A stretch of 5,634 nt of DNA from contig JALGTI010000212.1 of assembly GCA_029821455.1 (NCBI GenBank), positions 1 through 5,634 of the forward strand, read 5' to 3'. Positions within the stretch are counted from its first letter, which is position 1. Each line of letters begins with the position of its first letter. Below, piece by piece: positions 1-4,788 of this stretch. A program made the position numbers and the translations under genes. The stretch is from Candidatus Zipacnadia bacterium. GTDB taxonomy: Bacteria > Armatimonadota > Zipacnadia > Zipacnadales > Zipacnadaceae. Under the pieces are notes generated by a model that was given only the letters and a program-made list of their open reading frames with translations, ran no database searches and was not told the origin of the DNA.

Positions 1-220
1 GGTATTTGCTGTACAGGCCCTCCACCACGATGACATCGGGCTGCAACTCGGCGAGCACCTCACCGACGCCCTGATGGATTTGCCGCAGGCGCACTTCCAA
101 CTCCGCCTTGGCATCCGAGCGTACTACGCCGCCTTCGACCAGCCGGCTGTGCCCCTCTTGGTGCTCAATTAGGCCGTAGCCAGTCACTTGCAGTCCCGGA
201 TCAATGCCGAGTATTCGCAC
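1..220 (-). CDS. ruvC: Crossover junction endodeoxyribonuclease RuvC, N-terminal part (cut by window edge)
   Basis: Holliday junction resolvase: the dimeric nuclease that cuts four-way DNA junctions late in recombination, normally working with the RuvAB branch-migration motor. The 73 codons present translate to a protein opening RILGIDPGLQVTGYGLIE, the classic RuvC first strand. D7 in GIDPG is the first catalytic acid, and E67 in VVEGLYSKY matches the second (E66 in E. coli). The last two catalytic aspartates lie beyond base 1, so completeness cannot be judged. The start is a GTG at 220-218, chosen because it leaves the usual one residue before the hydrophobic strand and because GGTGAT, complementary to the 16S 3' end, lies 3 nt upstream (229-224). 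An extended -10 box lies about 16 nt upstream of the start codon, so the leader would be very short. It is divergent from mnmA. The family is certain; ruvA and ruvB, often neighbours, are not in view. Confidence 0.93.
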   Translation of the reverse strand, partial: MRILGIDPGLQVTGYGLIEHQEGHSRLVEGGVVRSDAKAELEVRLRQIHQGVGEVLAELQPDVIVVEGLYSKY

Positions 221-235
221 ACAATCACCGATGCG

Positions 236-244
236 ATTATAGCA
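236..244 (-). promoter_or_regulatory. Extended -10 promoter element for ruvC
   Basis: On the minus strand, TATAAT occupies 241-236 and is preceded by TG plus one base (TGCTATAAT), an extended -10 configuration. No convincing -35 hexamer is found at 16-18 bp, which extended -10 promoters can tolerate. Transcription would start near 229, only about 9 nt before the GTG start codon of ruvC, leaving room for little more than the GGTGAT ribosome-binding site. Predicted from sequence only. Confidence 0.55.
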
Positions 245-262
245 CATTGCGTTCCCGTCCGC

Positions 263-268
263 TATAAT
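263..268 (+). promoter_or_regulatory. Candidate -10 box for mnmA
   Basis: A perfect TATAAT lies on the plus strand, in the octamer GCTATAAT. No good -35 is found at 16-18 bp (TAGCAC at 17 bp matches the consensus poorly), and there is no TGn extension. If used, transcription would begin near 275, giving mnmA a leader of about 125 nt that contains the tandem repeat and the GC-rich palindrome described separately. The box forms an inverted repeat with the ruvC -10 box, so part of its resemblance could come from that symmetry. Confidence 0.45.
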
Positions 269-280
269 AGGGAAGTGGTG

Positions 281-330
281 ACGGCAGATAACGGCAGACA
301 ACAACAGACGACAGCAGACAACAACAGATA
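281..330 (+). repeat. Five-copy 10-bp tandem repeat, consensus ACRRCAGAYR
   Basis: Five consecutive 10-base units fit one pattern without gaps: ACGGCAGATA, ACGGCAGACA, ACAACAGACG, ACAGCAGACA, ACAACAGATA. A higher-order 20-bp period is also visible, with the 15-mer GCAGACAACAACAGA exact at 294-308 and 314-328. The block is nearly free of T on the plus strand and lies between the candidate mnmA -10 box and the mnmA start, so it would be transcribed as a CA-rich, weakly structured leader. The 10-bp period puts each unit on the same DNA face. Its function is unknown. Confidence 0.85.
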
Positions 331-354
331 AAGGCCGCAAGCATCCAGCGTGTT

Positions 355-395
355 CCCCCTCCCTTCCCTTCGGCGGGCTCAGGGCGAGCAGGGGG
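355..395 (+). repeat. GC-rich palindromic element overlapping the mnmA ribosome-binding site
   Basis: CCCCCT (355-360) can pair with AGGGGG (390-395), the likely SD of mnmA, 3 nt before its ATG. Inside are alternative stems: CCCT 366-369 with AGGG 381-384, and GCTC 377-380 with GAGC 386-389. The core TTCGGCGGGCTCAGGG resembles, from memory, a family of short palindromic intergenic repeats found in many bacterial genomes (a TTCG, then GCTCAGGG pattern). That resemblance was not tested. If the outer stem forms in RNA it would hide the SD. It has no T-tract, so it is not a terminator for the plus strand. Confidence 0.5.
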
Positions 396-398
396 CAG

Positions 399-1430
399 AT
401 GTCTTCTCGCGTAATGGTGGCAATGAGTGGTGGTGTTGACTCATCGGTAGCCACGGCGCTGCTGGTGCGGCAGGGGTATGAGGTCATCGGCGCTACGCTG
501 AAGCTGCTTGCGGGTGCCGACGCCGGTGCCGCTTTGCGTGCCCGCCGGGCTTGTGACTTGCTGGGTATTTCTCACCATACTCTTGATTTCGTTGCCGAGT
601 TCAGGAAGCATGTGATTGAGCCTTTCTGCGCCGAGTACGCGCGCGGGCGCACTCCTAACCCGTGTATCAACTGCAACCGCTGGATGAAGTGGGAGATGCT
701 ATTGCGTGAGGTCAAAGAGGCCGGTTGTGACTATCTAGCCACCGGTCATTACGCCATCATCGAGCAGGCTGCCCATCGCTGGCAGCTTCTGCGCGGCAAC
801 GACCGCACCAGGGACCAATCTTATGTCCTGTATTGCCTCACCCAGGAGCAGCTCGCTCACACGCTGCTGCCGCTCGGAGAGCTGACCAAGGAGCAGGTGC
901 GCGAGCTGGCCACCGAACTCAACCTCCCCGCTGCTCAAACCCCGGAGAGCCAGGACATCTGCTTCGTCCGCGAGGGCAGCTATCGGGACCTGCTCACTGC
1001 TCATATGGTGATGCAGTCCGGCGAGATCGTTGACCAGCAGGGCAATGTGTTGGGCCGGCATAGCGGCCTGGGCAACTACACAGTCGGTCAGCGCAAGGGC
1101 CTGGGTATCGGTGGCCACCCGCCGCTGTTTGTGCTGGCCAAGGACATTGAGGCCAACCGCCTCATCGCCGGCCCCAGGCAGGCCCTCGCCAGACGCCGCT
1201 TCGAGGTGGAAGATGTCAACTGGCTCTCTATTGAGCCGCCACTAATTGGAGAGACGATTGAGGCCCAGGTAGAGGTCCGCTACCGCGCCCGGCCGATTGC
1301 CTGCCATGTCACGTGGCTGGCAGGTAGGGCTACCGTTGAGCTTGCCGAGCACGACCAAGCCATCTCACCCGGCCAGGCCGCAGTCTTCTATGCTAACGAT
1401 GTAGTGCTTGGAGGCGGAAGTATCTGCTGA
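399..1430 (+). CDS. mnmA: tRNA-specific 2-thiouridylase MnmA
   Basis: Cytoplasmic enzyme that puts sulfur on position 2 of the wobble uridine (U34) of Lys, Glu and Gln tRNAs. It activates the base with ATP and takes sulfur from a cysteine desulfurase relay. Visible signatures: PP-loop SGGVDSS at residues 10-16; C92 in NCNR and C188 in SQDICF, the catalytic cysteine pair; ATGHYA 114-119; QSYVLY 140-145; YTVGQRKGLG 227-236; and the C-terminal beta-barrel ending SPGQAAVFY near 323-331. It is 343 residues, somewhat short for the family (about 350-380). The loss is mainly in the loop after GATLKL (31-36), where the CC-containing insert common in relatives is absent. The ATG at 399 is chosen because it gives the usual short lead into the PP-loop strand. 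Its SD (AGGGGG 390-395) is close, and the in-frame ATG at 414 has no SD. It is divergent from ruvC. The family call is very secure. Confidence 0.96.
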   Translation: MSSRVMVAMSGGVDSSVATALLVRQGYEVIGATLKLLAGADAGAALRARRACDLLGISHHTLDFVAEFRKHVIEPFCAEYARGRTPNPCINCNRWMKWEMLLREVKEAGCDYLATGHYAIIEQAAHRWQLLRGNDRTRDQSYVLYCLTQEQLAHTLLPLGELTKEQVRELATELNLPAAQTPESQDICFVREGSYRDLLTAHMVMQSGEIVDQQGNVLGRHSGLGNYTVGQRKGLGIGGHPPLFVLAKDIEANRLIAGPRQALARRRFEVEDVNWLSIEPPLIGETIEAQVEVRYRARPIACHVTWLAGRATVELAEHDQAISPGQAAVFYANDVVLGGGSIC

Positions 1431-1440
1431 CAGCATCCCA

Positions 1441-1468
1441 TTGACCAACCCACAGGCACGAATATTAA
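1441..1468 (+). promoter_or_regulatory. Possible promoter for the aldo/keto reductase gene
   Basis: TTGACC at 1441-1446 (5 of 6 consensus bases) is followed after 16 bp by TATTAA at 1463-1468 (4 of 6). It lies just after the mnmA stop codon and would give a leader of about 100 nt before the start at 1576. No terminator is recognisable between mnmA and this site, so read-through from mnmA is equally possible. Weak call. The rest of the 145-nt gap (1469-1560) shows nothing I can name. Confidence 0.3.
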
Positions 1469-1575
1469 GCCGTGGCATAATTCAGCCCACCAGAAGTCAG
1501 TATCTCAAAGGAGCTTAGGCGCGTGCGGGGAAAACATTCTGGCAATGCATCACAATGAACAGGAGGCACAGTATC

Positions 1576-2472
1576 ATGTCTAGTCTATCAAATAGCTCAT
1601 CCACGGGCAGTCCAGTTCAGGGTCGCTCGATGACACGTCGCCCGCTTGGACACACCGGTTGGGACAGCCCTCTCGTCATCCTCGGCGGGGTGACACTGAT
1701 AGGAATGAAGCAGGATGAAGCCAATAGATTTGTCGCCCAAGCTCTGGATGCGGGTGTTAATCAATTTGATGTGGCCCCAACTTATGGGGATTGCGAGGTT
1801 GTGTTAGGCCGCGCTTTGCCCGGGAACCGGGAGCAGGTCTTCATAGATTGCAAGACCACACAACGCACCAAAGACGGGGCGGCCACAGAGCTTCGCAACT
1901 CGCTGCAGCGTCTGGGTACCGAGTACATTGACCTCTATCAGTTCCATGCGCTAGACAGCCCGGATGACTTGGAGACGGTGTTGGGCCCTGGCGGTGCAAT
2001 GGAGGCCTTTCAGGAGGCCAAGCAGCAAGGCCGTATCCGCTTTATTGGGATAACTGGCCATCGACCGGACAATATTCTGGCTGCCCTCGGGCGCTATGAT
2101 TTCGACACAGTGATGTTTCCGGTTAACTTCGTCATCCGGCAACATAGCGACTATGGCAAGGCTCTGCTTGCCAAGGCCAAGCAACGAGATATCGGGGTGA
2201 TGGCTATCAAGGCACTTGCCAGCCGTAGATGGCAAGAGGGCGAGCACACGTCGTTCCCGAATTGCTGGTATAAACCAGTCAGCAGTGAACGGGATGTTAA
2301 CCTAGCTGTGCGTTTTACGTTGTCCCAGCCCGTCACAGCGATAATCCCTTCCGGCGACCCAGGATTGTTTAGCAAAGCACTGTGGGCCGCCGCCAATTAT
2401 TCGCCGCTTGCACCAGACGAGCTTGAAGAACTGAGGGCTAGGGCTGCCCATCTGCAACCCATTTTCCCATAG
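1576..2472 (+). CDS. Aldo/keto reductase family oxidoreductase
   Basis: A TIM-barrel NAD(P)H-dependent carbonyl reductase; the substrate cannot be told. The catalytic tetrad is complete: D65 and Y70 in FDVAPTYG, K93 in IDCKT and H124 in YQFHAL. Other family marks are ELRNSLQRLGTEYIDLYQFH (105-124), IRFIGITGH (154-162), GVMAIKALA (207-215) and the cofactor-phosphate region TAIIPSGDP (254-262). At 298 residues it has a normal barrel length and lacks the C-terminal cysteine cluster (ferredoxin-like extension) of the COG1453-type relatives. The ATG at 1576 is preferred because AGGAGG lies 9 nt upstream (1561-1566); the upstream in-frame ATG at 1555 has no SD and would overlap that site. This start leaves a Ser/Gly-rich tail of 18 residues before MTRRPLGHTG. 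An ATG at 1630 would remove the tail but has a poorer SD. Third codon positions look more A/T-rich than in the neighbours, which hints at a different history. Confidence 0.9.
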   Translation: MSSLSNSSSTGSPVQGRSMTRRPLGHTGWDSPLVILGGVTLIGMKQDEANRFVAQALDAGVNQFDVAPTYGDCEVVLGRALPGNREQVFIDCKTTQRTKDGAATELRNSLQRLGTEYIDLYQFHALDSPDDLETVLGPGGAMEAFQEAKQQGRIRFIGITGHRPDNILAALGRYDFDTVMFPVNFVIRQHSDYGKALLAKAKQRDIGVMAIKALASRRWQEGEHTSFPNCWYKPVSSERDVNLAVRFTLSQPVTAIIPSGDPGLFSKALWAAANYSPLAPDELEELRARAAHLQPIFP

Positions 2473-2533
2473 CGCAGAGTTAGTCGCTCAGGGGCGGGAC
2501 GAACTGATTAAGAACTAGTGGTCGCATCACCAT

Positions 2534-2562
2534 CGCTGCCGAATTGTGAGATATTCGGTGCG
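2534..2562 (+). promoter_or_regulatory. Inverted repeat / hairpin upstream of the UroD-family gene
   Basis: CCGAAT (2539-2544) and ATTCGG (2553-2558) form a perfect inverted repeat around an 8-nt spacer. In RNA the stem extends with a G-U pair (2538/2559) and, past a one-base bulge (2537), CGC 2534-2536 with GCG 2560-2562, giving about 10 pairs. No T-run follows, so it is not a normal intrinsic terminator. It lies 46-74 nt before the start codon of the next gene and could be an operator or a leader hairpin. The remainder of the 135-nt gap shows no clear promoter. Confidence 0.4.
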
Positions 2563-2607
2563 AGGCGCGAGATTACTCCATTATCTTGATTCCACGGGAG
2601 GCACGAT

Positions 2608-3597
2608 ATGACATCGCGCGAGCGCGTGCGCCGGGCTGTGCTGTTCCAGGGCCCCGACCGCATCCCCTATCGCCTGCCGGAGCCATACGGCTCCGACATT
2701 CTGGGCGTTGGGGCAAGCGATGACCCCAACTGGCAGCCCAGCATCAAGACTGAGATCGAATGGGAAGACGAGTTTGGTTGTATTTGGACCAGGCTTTCAG
2801 ATGACAAGACGATGGGCCGGGTGACCAGCCATCCACTGACGGACTATGCACTCCTGGATGACTTTCCCTTCCCTGATTACAACAATCCTGCCCGCTACGA
2901 AGCAGCCCGACAGGCGATTGCCGAAAATGATGATGAGAAGTTCGTCCTCGCAAGTGTCCCCCTCAGCTTCAGCCACCGCCTGGAATACCTGCGCGGCCAC
3001 GACGCGGCCTGGACTGACCCGTACGAACATCCCGCTGAGCTTCGCAGGCTGCTGAGCAGGCTTGCCGACATTGCCATTGATGCAATAGATCACTTCGCGG
3101 AGATCGGCGCTGACGGCATTATGTCCTACGATGACTGGGGCCTGCAGGACCGCTGTATGGTCAGGCCGGACATCTTCGCTGAGTTCTTCAAACCCGCCTT
3201 CCACCGCGTCTATCACCACTCTCACGAACGCGGCCTGCTCAACTTCCTGCACAGTTGCGGCCACGTCACAGACCTGCTGGATCACTTCATCGAGGCCGAG
3301 CTCGATGTCATTGAGGTCCAGCAGCAGCAGAATATGGGGCTGGAGACCCTCGCTGAGCGCTTCGGCGGCAGGATCTGCTTCTGGTGCCCGGTTGACATCC
3401 AGAACACTATGGTCAGGGGCAGTGTCGAAGAGGTGCGCGCCTACGCCAGGAAGCTGATTGACAGCTTCGGCTGTTTCAATGGCGGCTTCATCGCCCACTG
3501 GTATTCCGACCCCGGCGCGATTGACCACACACAGGAGAAGATAGACGCGATGTCCCAGGAGTTTGTCGAATACGGCGGCGCCTTCTACTCGCGCTGA
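2608..3597 (+). CDS. UroD-superfamily protein, methyltransferase-like (not HemE)
   Basis: Member of the uroporphyrinogen decarboxylase-like superfamily (COG0407), which includes HemE and the zinc-dependent methylcobalamin:thiol methyltransferases MtaA/MtbA. Features seen: N-terminal RERVRRAVLFQGPDRIPY (4-21), typical of the methyltransferase-like branch; SYDDWGLQ (173-180); EFFKPAFHRVYHHSHERG (192-209); and HSCGHVTDLL (215-224), where H215 and C217 match the His-x-Cys zinc ligands. The arginine-rich substrate motif of true HemE near the N terminus is missing, so heme synthesis is unlikely. The third zinc ligand, usually a Cys in an APGC-like segment, is not in its expected place (FIAHWYS, 294-300); C257, C260 and C289 lie earlier. 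The length of 329 residues is normal. The start is fixed by GGAGG 6 nt upstream (2597-2601). No corrinoid protein or partner methyltransferase is adjacent. Substrate unknown; methyl transfer is an inference. Confidence 0.85.
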   Translation: MTSRERVRRAVLFQGPDRIPYRLPEPYGSDILGVGASDDPNWQPSIKTEIEWEDEFGCIWTRLSDDKTMGRVTSHPLTDYALLDDFPFPDYNNPARYEAARQAIAENDDEKFVLASVPLSFSHRLEYLRGHDAAWTDPYEHPAELRRLLSRLADIAIDAIDHFAEIGADGIMSYDDWGLQDRCMVRPDIFAEFFKPAFHRVYHHSHERGLLNFLHSCGHVTDLLDHFIEAELDVIEVQQQQNMGLETLAERFGGRICFWCPVDIQNTMVRGSVEEVRAYARKLIDSFGCFNGGFIAHWYSDPGAIDHTQEKIDAMSQEFVEYGGAFYSR

Positions 3598-3620
3598 AGT
3601 CTCAAGCCTGCCGCGTAGTG

Positions 3621-3649
3621 AAAAAAAGAGCGAGGCCTAAATTGGGCCC
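3621..3649 (-). terminator. Weak candidate intrinsic terminator of the dehydrogenase gene
   Basis: On the minus strand, directly at the TAG stop codon (3651-3649), GGCC at 3648-3645 can pair with GGCC at 3637-3634, plus one G-U pair, around a 7-nt loop. Six bases then lead to a run of seven T (3627-3621). The stem is short and set back from the T-run, so termination would be inefficient. On the plus strand the same tract reads as A's and gives no terminator for the converging UroD-family gene. Confidence 0.3.
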
Positions 3650-4698
3650 TATATCAGGCTGGCCACGAGGTCCCCAGACTCAGTGGTGCTGACGCCGCTC
3701 TTGGTGGACAGGTCGCCCAGCTTGCCCGATGCCAGGGCCTTCATCACAGCGCCCTCAATCGCCTTGCCCACCTCTGGCTCGCCCAGGTGCTCCATCATCA
3801 TCCCGGCCGCCGCGATTGCCGCGATGGGGCAGATGACGTGCTTGCCCGTGTACTTGGGCGCTGACCCGTGGATCGGCTCGAACATTGAGACGCCCTCCGG
3901 GTTGATGTTCCCTGAAGCCGCCACCCCCATCCCGCCCTGGATCATCGCGCCCAGGTCGGTGATGATGTCACCGAACATATTGGTGGTCACGATTACGTCA
4001 AACCACTCAGGGTTCTTGACCATCCACATACAGCAGGCGTCAACGAAGGCGTACTCCTTGGTGATATCCGGGTACTCCTCACCGACCTCGGCAAACGTGC
4101 GCCGCCACAGGTCGTGGCCATAGGTCAGCACATTCGCCTTGTCCACTGAGTGCACGAGCTTGTCCTTGTTCCGCTTGCGGGCCAGTTCAAAGGCATAGCG
4201 CATTATCCGCTCACAGCCCTTGCGGGTGTAAATGGCGGTCTGCACAGCGACCTCGTCAGGTGTGCCCCGTTTCATCTGCCCGCCGACACCGACATACATA
4301 TCCTCAGTGTTCTCGCGGATAACCACGAAGTCAATGTCCTCAGGCCCTTTGTCTTTGATAGGCGTCCAGACACCCTCGTAGAGCTTGATGGGCCGCAGGT
4401 TGATGTACTGGTCGAAGTCGAACCGCAGCCTCAGCAGGATGCCCTTTTCCAGGATGCCGGGCGGCACCTCCGGGTGCCCGACCGCGCCGAGGTAGATGGC
4501 ATCCATCTGGGACAATTCGTCCATCACGCTGTCGGGGATGATCTCGCCGGTGCGCAGGTAGCGGTCTCCGCCGACATCATATTCAATAGTCTCATACTTC
4601 ACATCGAACTTCTCAGCCGCCACCGCCAGCACCTTAAGCCCTTCGGCCACCACTTCAGGCCCAGTGCCATCACACGGCAAAACAGCAATCCTGTGCAT
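3649..4698 (-). CDS. Isocitrate/isopropylmalate dehydrogenase family enzyme (LeuB-like)
   Basis: A beta-decarboxylating dehydrogenase that oxidises a 2-hydroxy acid such as 3-isopropylmalate, isocitrate, homoisocitrate or tartrate, with a divalent metal and NAD(P). Seen over 349 residues: LPCDGTGPEV (7-16, usually PGDGIGPEV); GAVGHPEVPP (71-80); LRLRFDFDQYINLRP (89-103) with R92 and R102; RENTEDMYVG (128-137) with the catalytic Tyr Y135; VDKANV (185-190) with K187; metal ligands D220, D244 and D248; and EPIHGSAPKYTG (274-285). Closest in feel to enzymes annotated as 3-isopropylmalate dehydrogenase in environmental bacteria, but RENTEDMY and APKY also recall isocitrate and tartrate dehydrogenases, and no leuC/leuD is nearby, so no symbol is given. 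The ATG at 4698 is preferred: AGAGG lies 7 nt upstream (4710-4706), whereas the longer in-frame reading from TTG 4761 would run through the predicted promoter. It lies 90 nt downstream of the hydrolase gene and converges with the UroD-family gene. Confidence 0.9.
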   Translation of the reverse strand: MHRIAVLPCDGTGPEVVAEGLKVLAVAAEKFDVKYETIEYDVGGDRYLRTGEIIPDSVMDELSQMDAIYLGAVGHPEVPPGILEKGILLRLRFDFDQYINLRPIKLYEGVWTPIKDKGPEDIDFVVIRENTEDMYVGVGGQMKRGTPDEVAVQTAIYTRKGCERIMRYAFELARKRNKDKLVHSVDKANVLTYGHDLWRRTFAEVGEEYPDITKEYAFVDACCMWMVKNPEWFDVIVTTNMFGDIITDLGAMIQGGMGVAASGNINPEGVSMFEPIHGSAPKYTGKHVICPIAAIAAAGMMMEHLGEPEVGKAIEGAVMKALASGKLGDLSTKSGVSTTESGDLVASLI

Positions 4699-4741
4699 CG
4701 CTTGGCCTCTTTTCACGAGTTTCACACATACTTCCGCGAAG

Positions 4742-4750
4742 ATTATAGCA
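4742..4750 (-). promoter_or_regulatory. Extended -10 promoter element for the dehydrogenase gene
   Basis: Minus-strand TGCTATAAT (4750-4742) combines a perfect TATAAT with the TGn extension. No good -35 is found at 17-18 bp (TTCCCC or TTTCCC). Transcription would start near 4735, giving a leader of about 38 nt that contains the AGAGG site. Its place between the two minus-strand genes suggests the dehydrogenase can be expressed separately from the hydrolase upstream. The rest of this 90-nt gap shows no recognisable terminator. Confidence 0.55.
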
Positions 4751-4788
4751 GATAGCGCCAAGGTGGGGAAATGCGTGCCCCCGCTGTG

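Noticed and set aside
281..330. CRISPR-like repeats in the ruvC/mnmA gap
   Set aside because: Units are only 10 bp, contiguous and without spacers, so this is a simple tandem repeat.
735..1118. A 127-codon minus-strand open frame inside mnmA
   Set aside because: It lies fully inside mnmA, with no SD or motifs.
1422..1436. Terminator after mnmA
   Set aside because: Only a 4-bp stem (TGCT/AGCA) spans the stop codon, and no T-run follows.
1555..1575. Reductase start at ATG 1555
   Set aside because: No SD upstream, and the AGGAGG at 1561-1566 would fall inside the coding sequence. The ATG at 1576 fits it.
2501..2516. Direct repeat GAACT-N6-GAACT after the reductase gene
   Set aside because: Two 5-mers 11 bp apart are easily explained by chance, and no nearby gene or known site supports them.
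2797..3528. A 243-codon open frame antisense to the UroD-family gene
   Set aside because: It lies wholly inside a gene with clear family motifs, has no recognisable motif, and long antisense frames are expected opposite GC-rich codons.
2608..3597. Uroporphyrinogen decarboxylase HemE
   Set aside because: The characteristic HemE N-terminal substrate-binding motif is absent and the protein has the HSCG zinc-type motif of the methyltransferase-like branch.
4150..4755. A 201-codon plus-strand open frame opposite the dehydrogenase gene
   Set aside because: It mirrors the well-supported minus-strand gene, shows no domain, and its sequence looks like a reverse-complement shadow.
4699..4761. N-terminal extension of the dehydrogenase from TTG at 4761
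   Set aside because: It would translate through the extended -10 box, has no SD, and the family N terminus begins at MHRIAVLPCDG with AGAGG properly placed.
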